Shown here one piece after another: positions 48,693-60,400 of a stretch of 64,000 nt of DNA. The DNA is from Phascolomyces articulosus (Eukaryota; Mucoromycota; Mucoromycetes; Mucorales; Lichtheimiaceae). The first letter of the stretch is position 1. Every line of letters starts with the position of its first letter. The notes under the pieces are model-generated. The model saw nothing but the letters and a program-made list of their open reading frames with translations. It was not told where the DNA came from and searched no databases. The DNA lies in NCBI GenBank assembly GCA_025677815.1, contig JAIXMP010000001.1:1178001-1242000 (forward strand), in the 5' to 3' direction. The position numbers were made by a program, and so were the translations under genes.

Positions 48693-50456
48693 TTATTCAA
48701 TTAAAAAGTTGTGTTCGGGTAAATTACAATTAGAGAAAAAATAAGGTGCATTATGTATCCTACAAGTACCAATAACTTTATAACAATCTTCTCCATACTT
48801 CTTTTTTATTATAGGGTAATAGTAATTTTCGTTTTTATAATCATTATCGTCGCCATCATTTTGTTCTTTAAATTCAATTCCAGCAAGCATAACATAGTGT
48901 ACCCTTGGATCATCCTCCACATCTTCTGTTAAATCATTTAAATCAATGTCTGTAAATAAAGCATTTTCATGCCAATGCAAGTTTTCCTTTTTTATCTCCA
49001 TAAACCTTGATAATTTTTGAAGTTGCTTTGAGATACTATAGAGATAAAATCCATCTTCATTATTTAAAATATCAATGTAGCTCGCATCATCCAGTAATCT
49101 AATGATTTTGGTTATGTTTGTTGATGGGAGTTGAACATTCACACCAAGACGATAATAGTGTTTTTTATAAAAATCAAGACGACTATTATTGTTGTCATTT
49201 GGAAAAGATGGTAGATCCTCTTTTGTTAAAATGAGAAAGTCCTTGCTACATGTAACGGTAGTAGAACGGTCGATATTCGTGATATAGGCACATGTCACAT
49301 GCAATGTCTTTTCGATGACTTTGTAATTTTGAAGGGACGGTAATGGTGCTGTTGCTGTAACAATATTGGTTCGATGTTCGCCATCCACACCAGTCCACGA
49401 TGGCAAAAACATATTGTACCTTTGGATTGTTGATTCATAGTGATCGCTGATCTTTTTAAATCCCAAAATACCAATATTCCTTATAGCCAAAAGCCCATAC
49501 AATTGAATCATCAAATATTCCATGGGTTGATTGTAATCAATGGTGATCTGATCCATGATCTCTGGAAAAAGATTAACAAGTGAAAAAACAAAATCATGAT
49601 CCCTGGTTGTTGTGCGTTGATGTGCATAATAGAGAATTTCTTGATCTCTCCCTCTGAGTTCTTTTAAGCAAAGTGGCTGATCTAACTGATACAAGTGGTC
49701 ACAATAAGATATGTCTTCTTTAAACATATGAATGTTCCTGCCCACAAAGAGTAATCTTTTTGAATGGACGGCTTCTTGAAAAGTCCATAATCGTTTGAAA
49801 AATTGATGTTCGTGGAGTATTCTCTTGGCAGCTATAAAATCAATATGTCTTGGTTTGATATCAAAAGCAGGTTGCTTCAAATAAAATTCGGGAATAAGGG
49901 CGATGGTGCAATAAGCATGACGATAAATAAGATGCATGTTGCGTATTTCATATTGCTTTTCCTCGATATCGTCTTGATGCATGCATAGTTGATCATACCA
50001 TATGTACTGAATGTTGAATTGTTGACATATCTTTTGAATGATGCCTTCAAATTGGACATATTTTACGTTGCCCACAATGCCGTTATATTGAATAAAATTG
50101 ACGGCCTTTTTTATGGTATATTTTGTAGGTGAAATAATCTTGTGTTTGCCTTTATCGATTCGCTTGTATTCTTTTATATTATTATTTTCTTTTTTTCCTA
50201 CGCCAGGAGTGATTTTTTGCTGTTGATCTAATAGGATGATGTCTCCAGATTGATTCCAGACATAGGATAAAGCACAATACCCTTCATTGACTTGAGAACC
50301 ATCTACGACCTTCATATCAGAAATTCGAACAAGTTTGGTTGGTTTAAAATCGGGTTTAGGTAACACAGTGGGAATTGTTTTGAGTGGCTGATCATGGGTG
50401 ACACATTTGCGTTTCTCATCCATATACCAGTGAGCCGTCTCATAGGTAATATACAT
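48693..50456 (-). CDS. HET-domain (heterokaryon incompatibility-type) protein
   Basis: Single exon, 587 residues. It shows the ordered HET signatures: YCALSYVWNQSG at about 60-71, a KKAVNFIQ segment, YIWYDQLCMHQDD at about 151-163, then IRNMHLIYRHAYCTIALI at about 171-188 and KRLWTFQEAV near 230. In Ascomycetes the HET domain triggers cell death after fusion of incompatible hyphae, and it is related to TIR-like folds. The C-terminal 350 residues show no known partner domain. No intron, unlike most neighbours. The gene sits in a relic-rich zone between a fold-back repeat and a Fanzor relic. Function in this fungus is unknown; I call only the domain. Confidence 0.85.
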   Translation of the reverse strand: MYITYETAHWYMDEKRKCVTHDQPLKTIPTVLPKPDFKPTKLVRISDMKVVDGSQVNEGYCALSYVWNQSGDIILLDQQQKITPGVGKKENNNIKEYKRIDKGKHKIISPTKYTIKKAVNFIQYNGIVGNVKYVQFEGIIQKICQQFNIQYIWYDQLCMHQDDIEEKQYEIRNMHLIYRHAYCTIALIPEFYLKQPAFDIKPRHIDFIAAKRILHEHQFFKRLWTFQEAVHSKRLLFVGRNIHMFKEDISYCDHLYQLDQPLCLKELRGRDQEILYYAHQRTTTRDHDFVFSLVNLFPEIMDQITIDYNQPMEYLMIQLYGLLAIRNIGILGFKKISDHYESTIQRYNMFLPSWTGVDGEHRTNIVTATAPLPSLQNYKVIEKTLHVTCAYITNIDRSTTVTCSKDFLILTKEDLPSFPNDNNNSRLDFYKKHYYRLGVNVQLPSTNITKIIRLLDDASYIDILNNEDGFYLYSISKQLQKLSRFMEIKKENLHWHENALFTDIDLNDLTEDVEDDPRVHYVMLAGIEFKEQNDGDDNDYKNENYYYPIIKKKYGEDCYKVIGTCRIHNAPYFFSNCNLPEHNFLIE

Positions 50457-51969
50457 AATGTTCTGATTTATAATATTTTTTTAACAAGCCCGTCCAATCG
50501 ATTTGATAAAATCTACCAATAATTCATATAAATATACACGACAAAAAAGGTATGGTTACTTACTATTGAATCACTAATACAAGGCAGATGACACAATTAA
50601 GGGATATGTAAATAGCCGGAATCAATTGATGATAATATACTTCCCCCCCTTTTTTTTACGAATAATTACTAGAAATAATAGATCAAGAAATAATAGATCA
50701 ATTATATAATTCAAACAGATGGATTGTATTGATGGAATAACATAGGTACCTAAAGGATATAGAATAAAGTGGGTGTTTTTAGTAGCAAGAAATAAAAACA
50801 CGAAAGAAAGGAAGGAAAATATCATGCTTTTTTTTTGTTTGCACTTCATAAGACTTGCGTGTAAATTATTGGTATGTGACACAGAATCATGTGTAACAAT
50901 ATGCAAAAGCAAAGTTGAAGTCCAAATAATTTGATCTCTCTCACGAGGCGTTTCTTTCTTTACTTTCATATTTTGCATGGTCAATCATTTATTTCAGTAA
51001 CTTATTATTTAATTGAGAAGAGCCTCACGAATGACATATGATACAAAAAAAAAAAGAATAAGAAAAACATGTATATAAAACGAAATGAGAATAACTTCGC
51101 ATCATCAATTAATATCCCATTACGCAAAAAAGACTCTGGTGATTTCGTAACCCTTTTCCAAAACAAGTCACGAATACAAAGTCTATATAAATAGGTTTTA
51201 GTATCAATATCCTCGGTTCTTCTCACCTTTCTTTTCATTATTAATGTATGGGAAAACTCTGCATCAAAAAAATAGAAAAGTTGTCAATGCTTCAAATAGA
51301 AGTGATAAATAAAAAAAAAAAATTAAAATTACACCCATCTGTCTGATCAATAACAAACATAATAGATAGATTATATAAAACAGGACAACTTGGAGGAGAG
51401 CTAGAAGAGAACCATTAAGCCGTGTATATTATACGAATTACTATGTCAAAATGAATAGAAAAAACCTTTTCATCATTGGATATTGTTGAAAACATATTGT
51501 ACGTCTTACTTTTTGGATATTTGATGGTTATTCCTTACAATATAAAAATTAGATACAAAAACCTTTTGTTTTAGTAGAGAAGTTATTTTTTTAACGAGAA
51601 CGGCTCCAGATCTTTGGATCTTGAAGCACCGGTATAGACAAGTAAAAATAGTAACAAGGCTTTATTGATTCATCCTGATATAATAACATATGACACTACT
51701 TACTGATATATTATATTGACCCAATCATCAACATACTTACAATACAACTCGTACTTTGATGGGACGCTCCCACCATCATGCCTATGTTTATAGGATAACT
51801 GATTGTGTGGTTTTACAGCATTTATGATTATGCTTCCAGTTAAAAATACAGGCGCTTCTAAATTAATAAAAACTATTTTTAATCCAACTTCGCGTGGATG
51901 ACAGTAAGAACCAGAACTGGTGTCACGTCATGTATTTCTCCAGAGAGGGAGATACAGAATATGTTCGTT
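50457..51969. other. intergenic with coding relics
   Basis: Between the HET gene and the Fanzor relic. The first 550 nt show no coding signal. 51005-51860 holds protein-like fragments, listed separately. Confidence 0.45.
51005..51860 (-). pseudogene. decayed coding fragments 3' of the Fanzor relic
   Basis: On the reverse strand several pieces read like real exons. An acceptor TTAATTTAG near 51860 leads to APVFLTGSIIINAVKPHNQ, then HDGGSVPSKYELYC and VDDWVNII before a GTAAGT donor. A later piece reads IPVLQDPKIWSRSR; another includes MFSTISNDEKVFSIHFD; the last, at 51238-51070, reads RRTEDIDTKTYLYRLC and FLRNGILIDDAKLF. They are in different frames with stops between them and cannot be joined cleanly. 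Family unknown; possibly a second gene of the same element, or an unrelated dead gene. Confidence 0.28.
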
Positions 51970-54900
51970 TCATTGATCGACAAAGGTTGGGATAGGTTGG
52001 TTGTTGGATGATAAAGCTTTAGAAAAACCGATAACACTGATGTTGAAGGCTCCAACATCATTTCGATTATATGTGTTTCGATGGAAATCTGGACAGTTTT
52101 TGTTGGTGCAACGCAAGGATCCGTTTGCTGATACTAAATTATTCCCACATCGGTACTTTTGTTGCTTTGTTGGAGAATGACACGTCGGGCAAGTTTTACT
52201 TGATCTAAATTCGTTGGTAGGTATAACTTTATCATTCTCAGGCGCATCCAATTCACAAGCAAGACGTGAGTTGGCGCCACGACGATGCTTCTTGATACGA
52301 CTGCTAATCTTTTGAAAGTACCAAAAAATTGAATATTGCTTTTGTTGCCCGGTCTTCTCCATGACGAGGATAATTTTTGATGATAAATTTTTTGACAAAG
52401 ATCCCTGGCCCTTGCTTCCTTATTTCTTCTGTCAGTATCATTTTGACCTTTACCAGTATTTTCCCTTCTAAACCTTTGCCGTCTTATTTCGTGTACTGAT
52501 TCAAATGTTGCTGCTTTCTTACGTTTAGCTGTGTATAGGTTAGAATGCGGGAGACGTCTACCTTTTTTGATCTGTTCATTTGTCGTTGTGTCTGATGGTG
52601 GTGACGATGATGACGACTGTGATGAGGACGTTGGAGCCAGCATTGTTGTTGCTGTTTCTAGTGAAGGGATTTGGCCAATTTTTTTGGGTGGTAAATTTGT
52701 GTCACGGTGGGATGGAACGTGTGCAGGAAGGGTTGTTGGGAAGTAATTGGTATATGAAAAGAGTGAGTTGAATAATTCACTAGCAGTTGAAGTAATAGCT
52801 GTTGCTGATACAACGATGCCTGGGTCAATTCCTGTCACAGCAATTTCTTCTTTGTTTTTCAAATAATTCAAAAGCTTTCCTTGTACTCATGTCTATGTAT
52901 AGAATATGAATGAACCAAATGTTAGATATCCTTTACTATTGAACGCTGTCGCGGATAAAAAAAAATAAATGATATTATACCTGGTTAGGATCTTCATATT
53001 TATCCGTGTCAAGCTCTTTGCCTTTGAATGACATTTCAATCTTGTATATTTCACTTTTGGTGTTATTCAAGTTTCTTTGCATCGTCCCAATTTCTTTTTC
53101 AATACTTGTCACCTTTTGACGAACCATTTGAAGCTCGTTGTACATCACAGAATCCCACTGTTTTGCTTTGGTGATTTTTCTAAACTCTCTACCAATATCA
53201 GCACGATTTCGCTCTAATGGAAGGAGTTTTCGACGCAACACGGCCAAGGCATTTGTGAGATTTGTCACACTCGGATTTAAATTCTGCAAATGAAGTTTCA
53301 GCCCTTCATCTTTGACTGTTTTTTGTTTCTTTTGGGAAACCTGTTGACCTTTTGATATCGCCTTCCGTTTCTTATTCTTGTTCTTTTTATTGCTAATGTT
53401 ATGGGCCTTCCTTGACTTTCCTGTTCCTGCCTTTCCTTTTCCTTGAGCACCTTTCCTTTTCAAGAGATCTTTGGATTCTGCTTTTGGCTCCACACACTTT
53501 TTTGCAACATTCGAAGTGCTACTACTTACTTCCCCCGTATCCATATTAACATTCTCTTTGTCAGAACTTGTAGTATGTGCAATAGATTTTGATTTATCCT
53601 GTTTGTATCTAAACCCGAGTACACGGATAGCATGACGGTCACTTTCTGTTGTTTCTTTTTCCATCTCAACAGCTTGATTTTCCTTGGCAAAATTAGCAAG
53701 TCGTTGCATATATCTTTTGACGTGGTCAGGAGCCAAATTAATCCTGAATAAAGCGGTAGTAAGTACACGTAAGTCCCGATCGTGTCTTTTGCGAGTCCAC
53801 AAATTCTTGCAGGCAGTGTCAAATTCACGAAGAGCGTTATTGATACCCCCCAGTGAAACTCATATCCTCTTGAGCAGAGACGGTATTGCTTCGATTAATC
53901 ATGTTACGAATATCCTTATATGTTGGTCGATAAGATTTTTCTCTTACGCTATTCCCGATACACCCTATTTAAAATAACAAATGTAAATATTAGCGATAAT
54001 ATAAACATGGGTACCAACGAGCAACACATATAAAGATAAAGCTTACATACCAGATAAAATATTGGAAAAGTGACCAAATGTATAAATACCATCGTAGATC
54101 ATCTTTTGTTGGGTTGTATTGGATGGAATAGGTGCCACGGCTACTGTTGTTTTCGTATTAGATCCAAAATCAAATTCTGGAGCGAGGGCTTGAAGATCAA
54201 CTTGAGAACTGGAAATAGTTTCTCCAAACAGCGTTGCGATGTCACCAGTGATTATTTTGTTTGTTAGTAAGCCAACACCTTTTCCCAATTCGGAAAGACA
54301 CCTCCCGACTCGCTCTTGTTCTTTTTGGAAACTGGACAGAATTTCACCATAATCAAGTTCGGATCGCAGAATGGAACGCAAGGAAAAGGTAATGGTTTCT
54401 TGTATCTTTTTGGGACGATTACTATCCTCGTCGTCATCGTCGTCGTCGTCACTAACGTCATCGTCATCATCATCATCAATATCCTCTTCATCCACATCTT
54501 TATCGGCATCCTTGCTCGCATCTTTGCTTCCAGAAGCTACATTATCTAAGTGGGATAGAACAACATCCTCCCAAGAACAACTTTCAAGGAATCCACGTAC
54601 TTCTTCGATCAACTGATTTCCAAGATCCTTGAATTCATTTAGCTGATTGTAGTTTGGACAATTCTTCACTTGATCCCCAAACCAGCTTCGATTCACACCT
54701 TCCAAGTTTGGATTTTCTTTGATAAGGGTGTTTTGTATGTCAGTATATATACGTGGAACGGCACGACGATTGTTGTGTTTGGTGTGATGTTTGTGTAACG
54801 ATGTCAGAGCCTTTTCCAGTGACGTTGACGCTTTTAATGCGTTTTCTATATCGCGCTGAAGAAATTTTTTGGTTCCTTTTTCAAATGCCTTGATGATTTC

Positions 54901-55587
54901 CTCACGGCTTAAAAGGTTTCTTTAAAAGTACGTTGGGAAATTTGAATATTGTCTTTTAGTTTAGCAGCTGTTTTTGATGACGGTGCTCGAGCTGGTGATG
55001 GTGCTGGATGTTTTCGTTCTTTATGTGGCTAAAAAGTATATAGTATTTAAATATCCATGAGTATATTGTGCTCTTCATATTTCATGAGGAATAATATAAA
55101 TATATATAATAATGCTTACTTTATACTGAATCATATCTTCAAGTTCAAACCAGATAGGATCTTGGTTTAGAAAAGAGTCAATATGGTGTAATATCGCAAC
55201 AGTTCTTTTTCCATTTGTATTGATGACTTGAGCATGTCGACGGGTTGAAAAATAGTATACTTTTATGTCATTTACATAGGCAAGAGCGACAAGTAAGTCA
55301 AATCCTTTAAGAATCAGTTGCTGTTGTTGTTGTCCATTAATCACAAGTTTCATATCCATTTTCGCGTCATTGCTGGAACTGAGAATGTCAACAAGATTTG
55401 AACGTTCTTTTAACACTAAACCGTTACGTTTGATGATATTTGTTACGCGGAGTAGATTTTCACAACCTGGAACGTGTTCATGTAATAGATCATAAGCATC
55501 TTCCAGTCGTTCATGTGTCAAAGTAGTAGATTCCAAATTTAGTGAGTTGTCAGATTCAAAACGCGTCTTTCCGTAATTTGCATGCAT
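51970..55587 (-). pseudogene. disabled Fanzor (eukaryotic TnpB-like RNA-guided nuclease) gene
   Basis: Four exons on the reverse strand: 55587-55120, 55028-54051, 53964-52981 and 52892-51970, about 1,118 codons. The C-terminal exon carries TnpB/Fanzor marks: RuvC-I GIDPGIVVSATAIT (52832 down), a RHEIRRQRF-like basic helix (HEIRRQRFRRENT), EFRSSKTCPTCHS followed by CTNKNCPDFH (four-Cys zinc finger), and RuvC-III NDVGAFNI with its Asp at 52057-52059. In the family these form the RNA-guided nuclease core. The gene is broken: a 1-nt frameshift near 54916, a G6 run at 53846-53851 with one G too many, an in-frame TGA at 52887-52889, and a frameshift near 52310. The middle exons are helical, with acidic and Lys-rich linkers. 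The N-terminal exon (156 codons) has no TnpB similarity. The breaks could be sequencing errors, but four make decay likelier. Confidence 0.82.
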
Positions 55588-56689
55588 TATTTTTTTTTAA
55601 AAAAAAAGTTATTTATTTAGAGGGGTGCCTTGTGAGTGCGATGGAAAGAGAATGTAATAGAAGCCATAGTATATAATGAAAATTGTGTAATCAATGTGCA
55701 AAGAATAAATTTAAGAAAAATAAGAGTTTGACAGGGTGAAGAAAGAAGACCCTGAAAAAAGAAAATGCGCAGTAAATAAGCATAAAACGCACCTTTCGGG
55801 ATTTTTAATATATGAATACAATAGGGGGTTTGATTTCTTTTTGCTGGTGATCTGAGTCCATCTTTATTACAAACTGATTATTTAAACTAACAATGATCTA
55901 TCATTACTTCGCAAATTGCAAATTTATCGAACTTCACTTTACTGTCAAAATTCAAAAAAAAAATTATCCAAATAGACTGGATGATGTACGTACCGATATA
56001 AAAGATATATATTTAGAACTAGAAGGTTGTTTGAGAGATATCAGTGATGCTTTAAATGCATATATTGAAGAGAAACTCAGTTCTTTCTTCTGTTAGTGTT
56101 GAATTGATGATTGTTATGTAATAACATAGAAAATAATTTGCATATATTTTTTTATAATGATTCTGCAGAGGTTGTTAAATAATCACTATTATTGAAATGT
56201 TGTGCGATGAAGTAGTGATCATATGTCTAACTTCATTTTTAGGTAGCTATAAAAACAATGCCGAGACACATGGGAAATCATATAAGCGAAAAAGCTGCAT
56301 GACATATCCTAAAGGCTTTTTCATACTCCTTATATTAATAATAATTAAAAAGGTGAAGTAGAAGGATTCTTTTACTGTTTGTGAATAAAATAACTCAACG
56401 ATACAATCTGTCACATATGACACGAATCGCGTTCCTGCACAACTGTCAACATGTAACTGAAGTAATAAAAAATATACTTGAAAAGATTCTTTATTCCAAC
56501 TCGACTAAAAAAACATGATGCTATTTCTAAATGTTCACTCTTCCACATATGTTTTTTCGTTACATTCAGAGAATTTAGAAACTTATAAAAACAGACATTA
56601 TTTGAGTGAATCAAACCTTTATTATTCATCTACATTAACTATATTATATGTGTGTCTTTATATTTATATTTATATTTATTATTTTCAAC
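55588..56689. other. intergenic between the Fanzor and LINE relics
   Basis: AT-rich. The small + frame 55893-56096 has no domain. No terminal inverted repeat of the Fanzor locus recognised here. Confidence 0.45.
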
Positions 56690-57420
56690 ATTATGGAAGG
56701 ACTCAATGGACAATACAAAATGGTACAGTAATGGGGATTTTCCATAAATGGAAAGCGTTATGTCACAGATAGACAGCCAAACAGTAAAAGCAGCCACCAA
56801 ACAACTATTAAACTTAGAATTCCAAGAGACTCGTAACGGACCAAAATCAAAACTAGTAGCAGCATGCCGCCGACCTTATCTTCTAATAGACCCAATTGTC
56901 TGGCTCCCGATGAAATATAGCCAACGTAGTCGTCTAATACGCTGGCGCTTAGGATGGATGCCAAATGGAAGCACTTTCTCAATTTGTCGCAACTGTAATG
57001 ATAATCAACACCTATCTCGCAATCATGTTATATCTTGCTTCACTGTTCATACACTTCTTAATGTACCATATGTTGTTCCTGATCCGATATCATTCGTGCT
57101 CAACTCGCTACCAACCAAACGACCAACATCCGATTCAAAAAAACGATACTGGAAATATATTTGGCCTCGACTTACTAGACTTATGAAAGAAATTGACCGC
57201 CTATGCCATGACGATGACTTGCGAGAAAACGGCTCAGAACAACCACTCAGCATCAAAAATGATTTCATAATGTGGATCGATCAACCAAATACAGATTCAG
57301 CTCACAGATCACCTTCTACTTCTCAATATACTCTTACACAACATTCTTCTGATTAACCTTTTCCCTTTCTTTTCCTATATCTCAACTATATTAGTATCTT
57401 TATCAACCAAAAAAAAAGCA
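56690..57420 (+). mobile_element. 5'-truncated LINE (non-LTR retrotransposon) relic
   Basis: The frame 56748-57356 encodes the C-terminal part of a reverse-transcriptase polyprotein of the LINE type common in Mucorales: DPIVWLPMKYSQRSRLIRWRLGW, shown in part as RSRLIRWRLGWMPNG, then CRNCNDNQHLSRNHVISC (a CCHC zinc knuckle) and VPDPISFVLNSLP. A stop (TAA, about 56745) and frame slippage precede the frame, where LINE-like WYSNGDF sequence still shows. The catalytic RT and endonuclease regions are missing, as expected after 5' truncation. An A9 run follows about 50 nt after the stop (57406-57416), fitting a poly(A) tail. The element is dead. Confidence 0.72.
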
Positions 57421-60400
57421 AAACATACATATGCGTTAACCAAGTTCATTCTTTAAATATACAGCAATACCCATATTCTCTTCCTTAGTTTAGCACTTTA
57501 TTTCACTTCAGCTAGCATTTTACCCTTACAATAGTTCATTTTTTCTTCTTTATTCATTTCCCCCCTCTATCTTATGGGGTTTTTTTAACCAGTCCTTGAG
57601 ATCCGGCTTTAGCGGGTATGCGATTTGCGAAGTGCTTTTTTGAAGCCTTTATTATTTGTAAATGATAAATAAAATATATTAAGACTGATCCAGACAGCCA
57701 AACCAAATCCTAAAAGCCCATTTCATGCTCCGTATAGAAGGCCTAAAAAGGAATTTATCTATACACTGATAAAAAAAATGATACAGTTCTTTTTCCCCTG
57801 GAAAAAGTGGAGTTATACCAAATCTGGAGGAGAATAAAAGCAACAACCTCTTATCATTAGGCAATAAGGTCGTATGGGTAAAGGAATAATAAAGAACAAT
57901 CATTAGTATAATCAAGTTGATAGTGCATGGGTATAATAAATTATATTTTATTGTCGAGAATTTACAGCTGTTGTATATATATCAAGTCAAAAAAAAATTT
58001 AACTAAAATATTACGTAGAATCCATATGATATTACTATGTATCTTGCTAATTACTTATATTTCTCATCTACACTTTTCCACATACGAGTTCTGAACAACG
58101 TGTTTTGACTAGGATGGAGGAAGAAAAAAATAATCAAACTGAATAAAAAGTAGATACAAGTAATATTAATAGTTGTGTATATACTTTTTACCATTAAGTA
58201 TATATAGTAACGATAACAACAGCAATTACTTTTTCCCCTTGACCTGTATGTGTCAGGCATTTTCGACAAACACCATATACAAACATAAGTAGTAAACGTC
58301 CGCTTTCTTTTTTATTGACGCCATATAATAACATTATCAATTTTCAAATATAACGAGGTTTGGTCATTTCGAAAACAATACCAAAATACACGGTATATAG
58401 GACTACCCTTTTCGTAAATCACCATATATATAATTTGTGGTAATGCTGCACTTATTCTTTTTATTGACATGATCTGTGCATCCAGAAATGTTCGAAAAAA
58501 AATGGATTAAGAAAGATAAAGTGGATTAAAAATTAAAATATCAATCTTTCAATGAATTTCAATGAATAAACAATTGTGTGTGTGTTTTTTTTATTGAAGA
58601 ATTTTAACAAGAAGAAATTAATCTAATTTGCTTTCGATCACATTAAAAAAAAAAAAAAAGACCAAAACAACAAAAGGCTTTATATTATTATGATGGTTAT
58701 TGTGACTAAGTTCCCAGCTTGACCATCAGACAGTGCTTGTAAGGCTGTTTGGATCGATTCTTGCTCGTTCTTGGCTTGCTTTTAAAAATTATTTCTTGTT
58801 TGTTCCTGACTTAATTTCTTGTAAAGATCGTTCCTGACATATAGTAATAACAATATCAGTCAATTAACTAAAAAAAACAACATACTTACACTGTGTCAAT
58901 AGATGCTGAATCTAAAGACACATCCACACAGTAGCTTCCCAGTGGTTACTTGCCGACCACACTGCCATTGTGCCAGTACAGTCAAATACAGTCGTCGGCA
59001 TTCATGCCTAGAATCACGCGTTTTGCTAGAGGATCTCTGCCTACTACACCGCATGAACTGGTACAATCACAATGCTCTAACGTTCACGACCAGAAAACCC
59101 AGAGAAAAAAAACAAGATAAAGAGAAGGAATAGTATTCAAAAAGAATTCAAAGCTTAACATGTAGACTAATAAAAAATATTACTTTCTGCTAATTATGTA
59201 CATAACGATATATACTAATAAACTTATATATGATTCTAAGTAGTGATGTAGTGCCTGATTCTTCGTTTATAGAAGGATGATGCATGTATTTTCTATACCT
59301 CATTATTTCTTAATTGGCTCATTCTTTATTATATAATCTCCATTATGAAGAGGAAAGCACGTAGAAGTAATAATATATACCCAAAAGACTCGTAATATGC
59401 CTATATAAAGAATTTCCTTAATCCAATCACATTGGCTATATTAATCTATTTGCTCTTCATCGATATTTTGATGACAACTCTCCTCTGTAAAACAAGTCAT
59501 TTCCCATGTCAATATACCGATACCAATATTCTACTTTCTATTGTTCATGTCATCAATGTGTTATAAAAATAATTGGTCAAGTATATATTGCACTGTAAAT
59601 GAGGATTGATAGTAAATCTATAGTAAATATTTATGGAAAACTGTGCCAATATACGACTTTTATATACCAATAAATTATTGAACCATGCTATAATGATAAT
59701 TAATTTGAACGCGCCTTAATATTATTATATATTCATAATTTATAAATAGCCTGTCTATAATATCAATAATGTTGCTGTAGTAATGGCTTTCATTTAAAAA
59801 AGTTATTCTTTCTGTCGCTACATATAATTTGATGATGAGTAGATATCTTACCTTCTTTTTATTAAAATATTAATAGATAATAAGACTCATCTCTCTTTAT
59901 ACATATATATTGAAAGAGAGTTACTTTTTCTCATCCACCAATTTTATTACTCAACAACAATCACCACAAATAGACATAGAAAGAAAAATTATAGAAAATT
60001 TCTCAAAAGTCATATAAATATAATAGATTTAATGATGAGTGTACATAAAAATAACAAGACATGGAATATATACCGACTATTTTTGAGATGGTTTTTCGAT
60101 ATGGTAATGCTATTACGTACATATACGTCATAATATACCTGTATATCTTATTTCTAAATTTGGTGATTATAAGACTTTTTGTTCTATTTTAAATCAAGTA
60201 TTATTTTTTTAATTTCCCTTCTATTATTATAGCTTGCTCTTTACTATAAACACATTCATTGTAGCATTCACGTTACCAATTTTTGGGGAGAAAAATCCTG
60301 TATATATATGTAGTAGTACTCACCATCACTTCTTGATGATTACGGAACACAACAAGTATTATTACGATTATTAATACCAGTGTCAACGCTAAGCAGTTTT

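Noticed and set aside
51758..51774. Small hairpin (TGGGA/TCCCA, 3-nt loop) that might be part of a Fanzor guide RNA
   Set aside because: Only 5 bp of stem, and the same bases read as protein-like sequence on the reverse strand. Not enough to call an RNA.
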